Notes under the pieces: generated by a model
What the model was told of the DNA's origin: nothing
The model's input: only the letters and a program-made list of their open reading frames with translations
Database searches by the model: none
Shown here: piece by piece, positions 43,236-54,460 of the stretch
Layout of the letters: every line of letters begins with the position of its first letter
Position numbering within the stretch: the first letter of the stretch is position 1
Position numbers and translations under genes: made by a program
Assembly: GCA_009667805.1 (NCBI GenBank)
Contig: CM019069.1
Location: 97,809,204-97,873,203 of the forward strand
From: Leptobrachium leishanense
Taxonomy: Eukaryota > Chordata > Amphibia > Anura > Megophryidae
Length of the DNA: 64,000 bases
Direction of reading: 5' to 3'

Positions 43236-43661
43236 GGCTAGGGTCAGACGAACGCAGTTTTAACGTACGTTTACCCGCACGAAATCACGGCCGTGCTAGC
43301 AGCAAATGACGTCCAATGCCGGGGAACACACGACGAACGGCCGCACGAATGTTCGTCCGTGCAACGCAAGTGGCAAACGAACGCATTTTTTCGAGAACGT
43401 CAAACCGCTACTACTGACGTACAGAGTGCGCTGCGGCCGCATAGCGGCGTGTTTGCGTGATTGGGAGACGTCAGACGCTGCTAATGACCGGATAACATAA
43501 CGTCCAGACACAAAGTGTTTTATTGATGATCCGTACAAAATCACGGACGAAACTGCACATCGTATGACCGCCAACGCGTATTTCGTGAAAAAAATACGTC
43601 CGTCCGTTCAACCGCACTTTTCCACGGACGACGCGAAAAATGCGTTCGTCTGACCCTAGCC
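43236..43661. mobile_element. Harbinger-type MITE, GGCTAGGGTCAGACG ends
   Basis: Ends GGCTAGGGTCAGACGAACGCA and its exact inverse, TTA on both sides (43233-43235; 43662-43664). Rich in ACG/CGT. Confidence 0.88.
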
Positions 43662-45353
43662 TTAAACACCGATTTGTTATTCACAGAATCAGACACTTGC
43701 GGCAACAAGGTTAAACAATATACTGCGTCGCTACTAAGCACTAAAGGTTTCGAGACCGATAGACTACTTAGAGCACATGCAGAGAAACACCGATAAATCA
43801 GACAGTTGGTGAATTGCGCAGACTGCAGGGCAGTCAGAAAATAAGTTTCTTCAACGTTTGCTGATAATCGGGAGCAGGTCAGCAGTACCTTCAGATGGTA
43901 AGAGACAACACCTACACCTCGGGGTCTGTCGTACATACAGTAACGAGTATTGTTGCTGGTGAGCGCACACTGATCATGAGCATTAAATAAGCAGTACCTT
44001 GTGATTGCAGATTTTAACAACCTATGTGGCTGGAGAACATGAGCCCTTGGTTGGGTATAGGCACTATAAGAGGCCACAGACAAGACCCATCGATGAGCAG
44101 GGACACTTCCCCAGTAGCGTGTAAACACCCAGCGGCAAGCATGGGGATAAAGCACCACACAGGCGATAGTAATCAAGCAGCAGGAGAATAGTCAAAAATC
44201 AAGCCAGGTCAAATAACAGGAGCAGGGATCGTATCCAAAGAACGGGTCGGCAACAGAGCGACAATATCAACGAATAGGTAGCGATGCGGGAATCAGACTC
44301 CACGACAGGGCGACGAGGCAACTCCTCGCGTCCTGTTTTTTTAAACCCGGCGGCTCCTCGTGACCACGCCAGGCCCTGCCCCCTCAGACACCGCTCGGCC
44401 ATTCCCCAGTGCTGGCAGTCGGTCAGCTCCTGGCACAGGACCTTGACCAGACCCCCCCCCCCCAGGCAGGGGCTGAGGACATGACAGGTGAGGGCTGTGA
44501 AATTGGCGGGGGATCCGAGGAGCTCTGCCACCGGTCTCCTGGACGGCTCGACTCCACCCCCACCCCCAATATTTGCTTCTAACTATTATGGTCTTGTTGG
44601 CTAGGGGGGTGTGTGAACCGCTGAAGTACTAGCTAGTAATTATATATGGCTTTCTTCTCTCCCCTACGCAGCAGATGGTCTGCAAATGGTATTTGGGTTT
44701 AGGATGGGAGGTCTGACCTATATGGCTTATTTTACACATAATTTATGGACATGCTATATTTGACTGGTAGCATTCATTTTCATGGTGTGTGTATTTCAGT
44801 AATTTAATAAAGTTTGACTAGTCAATGTCTGAGAGTTCTCTCAGTGCACTGTATGCATGTTTCTACTTTGTGAAAATGCCAGCGGCTATGCCCCCTGGGA
44901 ACTCTAGATTGCCCTATATTTCTTTTTGTGTTGTACACCAATGGGTCTCAATATTTTATCATTTAAGAATGAAGCATAAAATCTTAGGTAATACTCAATG
45001 TAAAGTTCTGTTCAATAATACATCTACCCTTTGCCATTAGATTTCATATTCTAAAGTTTCACAGTTCTGGTATTAAGCAGTAGTGCTGTTTTTAATTTCC
45101 ATTTTGCCACTGTCTACTCACTACTGCTGCATGCCATAGGGATGTGAGGGGCAGTGAATATTAAATCTTTATCTAATTGTGCCATCAAAAATGTTGTATT
45201 TAAAGCATGATCTTGATTTGGAAATTTCTTCCTGTGTGCCTCCTCAATCTGCAGCAGGATCTGGCCTTCATTATTTGAGAGTATGCTGTTGTAGTCCTGC
45301 ATCAGCACCACTCCTCACTCAGCTGTGTCGTTTACTACCTTCATGGCTTTTCC
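43662..45353. other. 1.7 kb with an LTR-like part
   Basis: On the minus strand from 44480, TGTCATGTCCTCAGCCCC through CGTTCTTTGGATACGATCCC resembles a Gypsy LTR start and R region; its end was not found. 44500-45350 shows nothing I can name. The 211-codon minus open frame at 43541-44176 spans a MITE edge and is treated as chance. Confidence 0.45.
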
Positions 45354-46497
45354 TTTTTTTTTTTTTTTTTTTTTTTGTAATGCTTTAAACACATCATCAT
45401 ATCATAAGTTTAAGACCGCAAGCAGAGAAAAAAATGCTGGGACCATAAAACCATGTTCTCAGGGAGAATACTAGCAAGGAGTAGGAACTCCAAATGAGGG
45501 GGGGGGCAGAGGGAGGGAAGAAAAAACCACTTCAGAAATGGGGGAGGGGGATTGGCCTCCAAAATGGAAATAGTGGTAGTCAACGGCTCACCCCCACAGT
45601 TGAGTGGGGGGGCCGCAGAGGGAACCATGGGCACAGGCTGCCACAGGGCCAAGGGGCAGTGAGAGCCTAGGTGACTGCTCCACGGCTCATCTGTCGCTGG
45701 ACCCTACCTTCATGCCCACCTGGGGGAGAAAAAAAAGGGGGGTGTTGGGGTTGAGGTAAATCAAGTAAGTCTGGGGTATCACAAAACAGGAAAAACCTTG
45801 CTGAAAAGTCTACCAATTCAGTCGGGATCTCGGTCGCAAAGCGACGCGGTCGGGGAACCGTCGCCAACCTCAGACAGGTCAGTCTGCAGAGCCTGTAGGT
45901 GCAGCCGAGCGTCATCCACAGTAGAAGCAGCAAGAGGTCTGCTTGCCATCTTGGATCAGCAGGGACCTGGAGATCCCCAACTGATACCGAACTCCATGTG
46001 GCGAAGTACAGCGGTGCAGATTTTAAATCGGCGTCGGGCCGCCAGGCCATAAACGGGAGATCCTGAAATACAATGATCGCCGCCGTCTCGAAGCGGATCA
46101 GAGGCGTTAGACGACGTCATCCGGAGCCGATCACAAAGAAAAACATCCCTCGCATCCACGATCACGTCCCTGGAGGTCACTGCCGAGGCCAATGCTGCTT
46201 TCCGGATCTGAACCTCGGACAGGAGGAGGTCCGATGTAGCCAAGCCAGAGTCGGAACTGCAAAACAGTTACTGAAGGCCAGTAGGTCTGAGTCGAGGATG
46301 TTCTTGGGTATCCCGCTGAACTTAATGTTTCTGCGCCGGTGCCTAGTCTCTAAGACCATCACGGCCATCTGCAGTTGATCCACCGGCCTCTGGAGCACCA
46401 GCACGTGGGCAGAGGTGGCGGCCTGCGTCTTCCCCAACCACAAGCCAGCCATACTCAAAGCAACCTCTCCCTCTGCAAGAAAGCCAGAAAGGTATAC

Positions 46498-47021
46498 TGT
46501 CAGATTCCCTATGGATATATGTATATGATCCCTGTACTCAGGGTTACCCTAATATTCCGATCCTTGTAGTAGTCTGTTCTCTACTTAGTCACTATAACAG
46601 ACCAGAGACGTGTGTGTGTGTGTCTATATATATCTCAGATGCCAGATATCTGTATACAATACTATGGAGCCAGATGACAAAACACTGGAGCGGTAGATCA
46701 CTAGAATCATAGGTCTAAACACAAGAGTAATCGCGTGTCAAAAACACAAGAATGGTAGTTTTTTTTATCCCCCCCCCCCCCCCAGGCCAGAGGTCTATAC
46801 ACAATCGGTTGCATAGAAACCCTTGGGAGCACTGTGGGAGTGTGCGAACACAACAGTGCGCTGATCTGGGCTAACTGAAGGCCGTGTATATACCAGAGCG
46901 CGCTTTGCTAATGTGCCCTGCCCCTCCGGACGTAACGTGATCAGCGCTGGCGTGCATTTTAACCGGCGCTCGGCAAGCGAGCAGCGTGGAGGAGGCTGCT
47001 GGGCGCTGGAGGTACGTGACA
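46498..47021 (-). repeat. Solo LTR in the ORF1 relic
   Basis: 524 bp. On the minus strand it starts TGTCACGTACCTCC and ends GGGAATCTGACA. Flanks TATAC and TATTC. Contains a C run (46771-46785) and a GT run. Confidence 0.68.
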
Positions 47022-47249
47022 TATTCTTCAATCCACACCATTTTTTTTGTTACTGTTAGTATATATTTTTTTCTTCTTCCCTCTTTTTGATCGTTTAATT
47101 CTGTGCTGATTCTCTGTCTGCTCTGCTCCTCCCCAGTTGTACATACTTTGCATGACCAAATGGCTACCCCCCCCCCTCTAAACTCTGTATTTGTTTCATC
47201 CACAGTCACTCTGCACCACCATTTTGCCCTCTGCTGTCCCTCCTACCCG

Positions 47250-47578
47250 TCCCACCCAGCCCCTATCCTAATTATATAGCCTCCTTTTCTCAGCTGCTTC
47301 AATCCTCGCTCTGTTTATCATTATGCAGTATCTACTATATTCTCTGGTAATTATCTCCACACTCCCTCGGCTCCCTTTTGTTTCACTTGCCTTAGTCCCT
47401 TAGATTTTAGGCTCACAAGATGTCTGGCTGAGCATTCGTATAAAGTGCTGCATTAGCAAAACAATTTTCCTACGGGCAGGGCTGTTTTGCATCTTATGTT
47501 TTATTTATTATGTCAGCTCTCTGTTTCCCCATTGTAAAGCGCTACGGAATCTGTTGGCGCTGTATAATTACTTGTAAC
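47250..47578 (+). repeat. LINE-type 3' tail
   Basis: TTGTAAAGCGCTACGGAATCTGTTGGCGCTGTATAA matches in kind the tail at 53010-53060 (CAGCGCTGCGTAATATGCTGGCGCTTTATAA) that ends a LINE RT. Truncated. Confidence 0.6.
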
Positions 47579-48115
47579 TCTAAGGCCGTCCACTCGAGTG
47601 CAGAGCTGCTAGATCGGTACGGACTTCTTGCAGCTCCCACTGCCATGAGGTGTGGGCATCCTCCAGGAGGGTACGGATATTTCGCTTGATAGCTGGGAAA
47701 TCCTCCAGGTCTGGTGCCGATGCAGTCCATAGGGACACAAGCAGCACAGCGGTGCAGGGGGTCTCCAAGGCCTTAGCCGTGCTCTGTGAGCGGGGTAAGG
47801 AGCCAGCGTCCATTGAGCCCCCCCCCCCCAGAGAGGTGAATATCCGGGAGGCGAGGGCCCTCCGGCACCCCAGTTCGCTTGTCTCATTTGTCCGTCAGGG
47901 CAGGAGAGGATACGTATGGCACTAGACAGGGAAGGCCCAAAAGAACATGGCGGTTGTTCTCTCACTTCAGCTGTAAGCTCAGGGATCCGGTGCCACAGCA
48001 GGTATGGTAGGGGGGTCTCAGGTTTCGGCCGAGATGGACACCATTAGAGCAGTGAGTGGAAATAAATCCAACTAAAAAGGGGAAAATCGCAGAAGCTGTT
48101 TTAAGACACTTGTCT

Positions 48116-48933
48116 CCTCTGTATCTGGCCATGCCTCCTCCCCTTCAGGGCTTTAATTCATTGCCGATTTAATAATCTGATGATCTGTCCCTCTCGCTGG
48201 GGTTGACAGACACTCGGTCTATGTCCAACATTTGGAAAAATCATCGAGACAACCTGGTCACAAAGTCGGCCGCTGTGTTTTCAAGAATACTTTGGGTCAC
48301 CATCAGATTGATTCTCTTTGCAGTGTTATCCGTATCATCCTTATTTAACACATTGATCATGTCCCTCTTCACTGTCAAGGATATGTCAAAGAAAGACAGC
48401 GACACCACAATTAAGATACCACAGATGTCTGGAAAAGGCTTTAATAGCTGCACTTGACATGACTTTGTCATTGTAAGTCACCAGTTGTTTCAAGAAAGCA
48501 AGGTCATTGGCTGGGCAGTAGCTGCGGGTGGGGCCACATCATGATCTGATGTACAGGGCTATGGCAAAAGCTGCTAATCTCATTTATGGAGGGGTTTTGG
48601 TTTGATATGGCTTCAGGTGATAATCCTGTGTGAGACATATGCCTTTTAAAATAATTTGCGTCGCTTTGAATGAATTATTTGCGCAAAAGGTTGTACAATT
48701 ACTGTCATCACAATGTGGCTATAACGAGCACCAAGATGGCCGAGGCCATGTGGGTTTTTGCCATGCGGCCCCGAGGTGGCCAACAGCCATGTGGTCAAGT
48801 GAGGTTTAATGAGTAAGTACAAAGCCCCAAATGCACTTAATAGCATCCAACCCCCCCCCCCCAAAGCAATATCTGGTATTCAGGCAGGGTTATATCTAAT
48901 CGCAGGACCTATATAACACTGTTTAGTTTCTAA
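48116..48933. other. Unassigned stretch
   Basis: The open frames at 48203-48457 (plus) and 48241-48471 (minus) overlap the same DNA and show no motif I recognise. A C run is at 48851-48863. Confidence 0.4.
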
Positions 48934-49366
48934 GGCTAGGGTCAGACGAGCGTGATTTCTACGGACTGTACGTCCGTGCACACGGACGTACGTCAGTACG
49001 GAAGACACAGTAGTGGCCACACAGTCCGTTTTTTTCACTGACGTATATTTTGACGGATGTAGGAGGGGAAATAAATTAAAAAGCAAAACCATTTTGTCCG
49101 TGAAAAATGCTGGACATATAAATGCAGTCCGTCTGACCACGTTCCATCACTCACACACAAAGCTATGCGGACATTGCAGACGCAGCGCACTTTGTGCGGC
49201 CGTTCTAGTGGTTGTACGTTCTTGCGTCCGTTTGCCGTGGTGCGTCCGCAGTTCAGTGCGGACGTACTTTGTGTAACAGGCTCCAATGGACTTTCTTTCA
49301 TGCTATCACGGACGTACTTTTAGGCGCAATCACGGACGTGAACACTACGCTCGTCTCACCCCAACC
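48934..49366. mobile_element. Harbinger-type MITE, second copy
   Basis: GGCTAGGGTCAGACGAGCGT at the left, ACGCTCGTCTCACCCCAACC at the right, TAA on both sides (48931-48933; 49367-49369). Same family as 43236-43661. Confidence 0.82.
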
Positions 49367-49369
49367 TAA

Positions 49370-50080
49370 GCCTCTGCAGCAATAATACAGTATTTAACTG
49401 TTGAATATAAAACAACTCCGTCTAAACCATTTTTATATTGAAGTATATCCGCTGATAACGTGGACCGTAATCTATCGAAAGTAAAAAAAAAAATGGCACA
49501 CAGACGGATGGGTAAATTAATTTGGTAGAAGTAAAAGGTAATTAAAAGCCATATACAGTAATCCTCTTGTCCAGAAACAACTCATTATAAAATTAATATG
49601 TTTATTAAAAGACTCTCCCCAGAGATTTCCAGAGCTGGTACTAGACTATTTTGCACCCTAGGCAAGACCAGCTACTTGGGGAGGGGGGGGCCCCCCCAAA
49701 AATTAAGGCAACGTTTCCTGATTGGTACCCAGGGGGACGGCCGCTGGGTTCTGAAGTCTGAGTTGTATGGCCGTATCAGCTCCTTCTCTCCCTTCAGACT
49801 GCAAGACCCAGCGGCTGGCACCCTGGCAATGCACCCCCAGTTCACACTGTGCAGCGTGACCAGATTCTGGTCACCAGAAAGTGGTACGAGCAGTCTGTGG
49901 AGCAAGTTGTGTCCTAGGGTCTGGACTGCATCGTGGCTCATCGCCTCTTTCCCGCACAACAGCAGTGACTGCCATCACTGGCGTGGTCGGCCTGCCCCAA
50001 CCACACGAAGAAAGAAATGGCACTGAGCTGCAGGACTTCAACGAGGTGCTGAATACATCCTCTCAATGTCAGGATCCATA
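49370..50080. other. Repeat-like stretch, no gene
   Basis: The phrase ACTAGACTATTTTGCACCCTAGGCAAGACCAGC near 49638 is transposon-like, but no element ends were found. Confidence 0.4.
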
Positions 50081-50088
50081 CCTGCATC

Positions 50089-50945
50089 CAGGGTGGATAA
50101 AAATCAATGATTTTTTTAAAAAAATCAAAAAAATCGGATTTTTTTTATTTAAATCGGATTTTTTTGATTTTAAATCAGATTTTTTTAAATAAATGCTTTT
50201 TGAGGAAAATATATTACCATCCAAAGGTTATTCCATCATGAAATAAAGATTCGTTTTTTAATTATGTAGAATAAGGCTGTATGTTTAATTTTTTTGGTAA
50301 ATAAATTCCATTAATCCATTCACAATGTCATGCTCTTCCAGAGGTTTTTGTAAGAGTATTGGGCAGTTTCTCTGCCTACAAGATATTATCACAGATGCTT
50401 GGTTTACTTTTGCAGTTCTCAAAACTGAATTTGACTCAGCAGAGATCACATGCCTCTTCTTCACAGCAAAAATGTGATAACCTGAACAAAGTTGAGAAAA
50501 ACACCTAATCCTAACTTCTACAAACCTATGAATACAGAATCAAGAAGTTCAGTGAAATAGAATAGAAACAATATTTTTCTGATTGTTTGGAGTGGAATAG
50601 ATCTGCACAAGAAGAAAGTGAAACTAAGTGTGAGGAAGAAGTGGCAAGCAGACAAGCAGTACTACAAAATGAAAGTGAAACTTTCTGAGCACAATACTGC
50701 ACAGCCACAGACAGACAAGTCTTTGGATCTTTTTGTGTGTATGACCTGAGGTTTATCACATTCTTTCCTTGAAGGAAAAAAACCTATAATGGCAGCAGGC
50801 CGTAAAAGAGATCCAATTTGGCAATTTTTTAATGAAGTTCCTCTACCTACAGTAGCCGCTGCGGGATAGAGATGACAGCTGCTCTTTAAAAATTATGATT
50901 TAAATCATGATTTAAATCGACTTGATTTAAATCAAATCCACCCTG
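50089..50945 (+). mobile_element. hAT element, CAGGGTGGA type, deletion derivative
   Basis: Ends CAGGGTGGATAAAAATC and GATTTAAATCAAATCCACCCTG, with repeated AAATCGGATTTT blocks. A perfect 8-bp duplication CCTGCATC lies at 50081-50088 and 50946-50953. Keeps a short start of a BED-finger transposase (50791-50868). Confidence 0.9.
50791..50868 (+). pseudogene. Stub of a BED-finger hAT transposase
   Basis: The ATG opens MAAGRKRDPIWQFFNEVPLP and soon stops (TAG near 50868). The R-x-S/D-x-x-W-x-x-F pattern is the entry of a BED zinc finger, the DNA-binding domain of many hAT transposases. The rest was lost by internal deletion; 80 bp later the right terminus starts. Confidence 0.6.
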
Positions 50946-51440
50946 CCTGCATCATTGCCACAAAGGCTGGTACCCAGCGGTGCTGACCGTGACACTGAAC
51001 ACAAACCTGAAACTAGAGGATGCGCCCAGCACTTTGTCAGCAGCAAAGCAAAGAAGTTAAAGGGGGTAAAATTTGAGGAGAGTGCCCATTTAACCTCTGC
51101 CCCGCACCAATATTTAGTCTCTGTACCTCACGATGCTCTCAACAGATATTGTGCTTGGCGATTTCTAGGAGCAATACCATCCTTTTGGATGCAGGGCTAT
51201 GGGGCAACGCCGGACTGCGACAAAATCACAGGCGCAGAAAATAACATCTCCCCTGACCCACTCCCTCACCTGAAACAGAAGTCTGTTCACACCTTCTATC
51301 GAGGATTACAATCCTATCGAAAATTTTCACAAATATGGTGTGAGGTCATTGAAAAATTGCAACTTGATAAAATGCATTGTGTAAATAAGAACAATTTCAC
51401 TTACAAAGAAAGATTAGCTTTAAATGATCTAGCAAAGAAC

Positions 51441-52036
51441 TAGGGATTCACCGATACCACTTTAAGTACGAGTACCGATACTTTTTAATAAAGTACTCAC
51501 CGATATCGAGTACCGATACTTTTATTTTATGTCATGTGAACATTTCCAATAAGAACAGACCTCCTATAAAAATGCCCCCAGCTCACATGTGTATATATCC
51601 CCCCGGAGATAGATAGATATAATATCTATATTTTTACAGAATGCTCTCATGGATATCCCTCCCCCAGCTCTCACAGACCTATATTGAACGCTGGGGAAGC
51701 TGGCCGCGTGCATGAAAAGCACTCGCCAGCATTCCCCTCTGGTGGGCTGCAATACTCACCCCTTCCGAAGGTCCAGGCGCACGGCTGTGGTGCGATCACG
51801 TGGTGAACGCGTCACAGCCGTGCGACCGGACCTTCGGAAGGGATGAGTATTTCAGCCCGCTGGAGGGGAACCCTGGCCGAGTGCTTTTCATGCACGCGGC
51901 CAGCTTCCCCAGCCCCGCGGACACCGGCAAGCCGGCCCAGCACTGGTATCGGGGGTGTATCGGGCCATTCGCACGAGTACTAAGTACTCGTACAAACGGC
52001 AGTATCATCACCGATACTAGTATCGGTGCCTCCCTA
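51441..52036. mobile_element. Minisatellite-hAT family, copy without expansion
   Basis: TAGGGATTCACCGATACC at the left, GGTATC-type end ...TATCGGTGCCTCCCTA at the right, and perfect duplication CAAAGAAC (51433-51440; 52037-52044). It has only one or two copies of the unit (GCCCCCAGCTCACATGTG near 51575; a second near 51660) that is expanded in its relatives. Confidence 0.9.
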
Positions 52037-52226
52037 CAAAGAACTGACAGTCATCAAGGCGTCTGATAAAGGTGGAAATATTGTGGTCCTGAATAGATGT
52101 GATTACATTCTCATGGCCAGAAAAATCCTTGATGACCTTGTAATTTATCGTATCCTCTTGGGTAATCCCACTGGTGTATTTTGGCTAGGCCCAGGCCTAG
52201 GGCGGCACTTTCCAGGGGGCGGCAAA

Positions 52227-52279
52227 GTATTTTACCAGGAAGGATACATTGAGATTTCACTAATTTACACTCTCAATTT
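52227..52279 (-). mobile_element. 53-bp L2/SINE tail insertion
   Basis: On the minus strand it is the L2-type tail GAAATCTCAATGTATCC...GGTAAAAT. It is flanked by a 21-bp duplication beginning CACTTTCCAGGGGGC (52206-52226; 52280-52300, one difference). Confidence 0.8.
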
Positions 52280-52499
52280 CACTTTCCAGGGGGCAGCAAA
52301 AAACCTCACCACTAAATGGGTTACTCACAGAGCACCGAAATGATGCCAACTTTTTGGTGTTCTGTAGTTCCCTGCACTTCGGGGAATAAAATTTCCCCAC
52401 CCTGCAGTGAATTCACCATTCACCGCAGGGTCCCCAAAGTGCATGGAGTCAGCCGCTGAATGCTGCCACCGCAAACCCGTGGCCTGCTGTTTTCAAAAG

Positions 52500-53075
52500 A
52501 ACTCTGCCTGTCTCTGCCGCTCCCCTCTGCGAGTCCCTTCACTGGCTCCCCATTCACTGCAGAATTAAGTTCAAAATCCTTATCCTTACCTACAAAACCC
52601 TCACTAACTCAGTGCCCCACTACCTGTCCTCACTAATCACCAAATACACCCCAGCCCGCTCCCTAAGGTCAAACCGTGACCTGCGCCTAGCTTCTCCCTG
52701 CATCACCTCTTCCCATGATAGACTGCAGGACTTCACACGCGCAGCCCCCACTCTCTGGAACGCTCTCCCTCGTACTGTCAGACTTTCCCCTAACTTCTCT
52801 TCCTTCAAACGCTCCCTGAAAACATTCCTATTTAGGGAAGCCTACCACCCAACTCACTGACACAACCATCAATCACTCTCACCTTACAGTCCTCTCCTCC
52901 TGTTTCCAACCCCAACCCTCCTAGATTGTGAGTTCCTACGGGAATAGGGCCCTCATCTCCTCCTGTACTGTTTGTCAAATTTTGTTCAATGTATTGTAAC
53001 CCTGTCTATACTGTGCTTATTGTACAGCGCTGCGTAATATGCTGGCGCTTTATAAATAAAGAATAATAATAATAA
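52500..53075 (+). mobile_element. LINE 3' end (L2/Rex-like), plus strand
   Basis: Encodes the C-terminus of a LINE RT: LHWLPIHCRIKFKILILTYK, HYLSSLITKYTPARSLRS, APTLWNALPRTVR, SSFKRSLKTFLF, stop at 52858. A 3' UTR ends GGCGCTTTATAAATAAAG plus (AAT)n. It is a different family from the L2 at 37441, judged by its tail. Confidence 0.83.
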
Positions 53076-53604
53076 CTACTGATCGAAAATGTCTGGAATT
53101 TACATATAAGATCCTATGATCGATAATAAAAAGTTCTGTTACAGAAAAAAGAAACTGCTATTAAAAAAAAGGGGGGGATTTTGCCCAAAAAAATCTGAAA
53201 TGACTAAAAGGTACTAAAAAAAAAAATCAATAAGTAAAGACTTTTTACTGCAGATTAAAATAATAGATTTATTAGATATGGCATAAAACCGGGAATTTTT
53301 TTTTTTTTTAAACATTGAAACCTATGGGGTTCGCCTGAATAAACCTGCTGATTGAAACTACTGAACATCAGGGCATTTCACTGCCATTTCTCTGAGTCTC
53401 GGTACCACATGACTGGCTGAAAGACGTGAAATGCATGCGCACAGCTGCCCGCCCTTTCGTTAACACAGACTCTATTCTGGACTGAACACCCACCAGGAAG
53501 GGAATCAAAGCTACAGTGCACCCTCTGGCAGTGGCACCCCACTGCTGACAAGATGGCTCCACAGCATAATTGCTGTGTGCTCATATACACTCGGTTTGCT
53601 GGGC

Positions 53605-53883
53605 GTTTTACTGCAGTGGATTCTGATGCACTCATACACACCGCACATTGCATTGCTGGGAGTTTTATTGCTGTGGATTCTGTGATACACACTGCATATT
53701 ACTGTGAGTTTTATTGCCCTGGAGCTCTGGGATACGCTCATACACACTGCAGATTACTGAGTTTTATTGCTGTGCAGTTCTTTGATATGCTCATACACAG
53801 TGCCCATTTCTGTGGGTTTTATTGCTGTGCAGCTCTGTGATACGTTCATATGCAGTGCACGTTTCTGTGGGTTTTATTGCTCA
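53605..53883. repeat. Minisatellite, about 46-57 bp unit, five copies
   Basis: GTTTTATTGCTGTG starts each unit, followed by a GATACGCTCATACAC-like block. Confidence 0.85.
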
Positions 53884-54460
53884 ACCAATTAGAGCGGCTG
53901 TGATCACGTTTACTTGACATGCGTGGCTGTTCTTTGTAAAAATGCTTGAATTTAAACCTTTCATAATTTTTCTTTATCTCAATAGATACATTTGAAATGG
54001 TATACAAAATATACAAGTAGGCACTTGGTATCCACTTTTAATATAAAGAGAGGAAAAGGTGGAGCTTAAAGAGGAAGGGTGGGGATTAACCAGGAAGAGG
54101 TGTGCCCTTGACAGGAAGGGGTGCATCAAATTTAAATAAGGGGTGCACGAGTTTAGTCAGGCCTAGGGCAGCACAAAACCTAAATACACCACTGGGTAAT
54201 CCTACTCTGAAATTTAAGCAACAGCTCTCAGACCTCTTACAAGCAGCCCAAGAACAGAACATTCCGAATAGTAAGGAATGTCAAGCTCTGTTACAGTCAT
54301 CGCCAACTACAGCTGCGTTCTGTTGTTTACCGAAACTGCATAAAAATCCAACTAATCCTCCAGGGAGACCGATCATATATGGAAACAATTGTCTGAGAAA
54401 ATCAGTCCGTATCTTGTGCACGGACGCACAGTGTGCTCAGAATGCGTTCGACTGACAGAC

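Larger units (their letters stand above)
45850..48040 (-). pseudogene. L1 ORF1 (RNA-binding protein), split and frame-broken
   Basis: N-terminal piece (47813-47580): ALETPCTAVLLVSLW, DLEDFPAIKRNIRTLLEDAH, WELQEVRTDLAAL, a coiled-coil start. After the insertion: LQRPVDQLQMAVMVLETRHR then RRRNIKFSGIPKNI (46380-46300), the ORF1 RRM entry. After a shift: LAARRRFKICTAVLRHMEFG (46040-45960), the C-terminal domain. ORF1p coats L1 RNA. Frames are broken. Confidence 0.75.
45354..48115 (-). mobile_element. L1 relic carrying ORF1 but no ORF2
   Basis: Poly(A) at the left (T run 45354-45376), an approximately 300-bp 3' region, then ORF1 reading rightwards on the minus strand, interrupted by a solo LTR and LINE tail (46490-47578). 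ORF1 passes directly into the 3' region, so ORF2 is missing, as in half-L1 elements. Confidence 0.65.
52169..54194. mobile_element. hAT element, CAGTGGTG type, with nested LINE pieces
   Basis: Left end CACTGGTGTATTTT (G-to-C at base 3); right end GCACAAAACCTAAATACACCACTG. Perfect duplication GGTAATCC (52161-52168; 54195-54202). It contains a 53-bp L2 tail insertion, a LINE 3' end and a minisatellite. Confidence 0.88.
51290..54400 (+). pseudogene. PLE reverse transcriptase N-terminus, interrupted
   Basis: In order: NNFTYKERLALNDLAKN; then TVIKASDKGGNIVVLNRCDY (motif 1 of PLE RTs), ILDDLVIYRIL; then LKFKQQLSDLLQAAQEQNIP, FCCLPKLHKNPTNPPGRPII and YGNNCL (RT motif 2). The palm with its aspartates is missing. 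The segment 50955-51280 upstream is open but not recognisable as PLE. Confidence 0.83.
51290..54460 (+). mobile_element. Penelope-like element, RT N-terminal part, plus strand, split by two hATs
   Basis: Pieces 51290-51440, 52045-52160 and 54203-54460 become contiguous when the hATs (51441-52036; 52169-54194) and their duplications are removed. The product reads through the typical PLE blocks listed for the pseudogene. Confidence 0.82.

Noticed and set aside
43541..44176. 211-codon minus-strand open frame
   Set aside because: Runs from an LTR-like region into a MITE, so it crosses an insertion boundary. No domain recognised.
48203..48471. Opposite-strand open frames suggesting a small gene
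   Set aside because: Both strands are open over the same bases and neither shows a known motif; repeat-derived at best.
52169..54194. Treating the minisatellite at 53605 as part of the minisatellite-hAT family
   Set aside because: Its unit (GTTTTATTGCTGTG) is unrelated and the surrounding element has CAGTGGTG ends.
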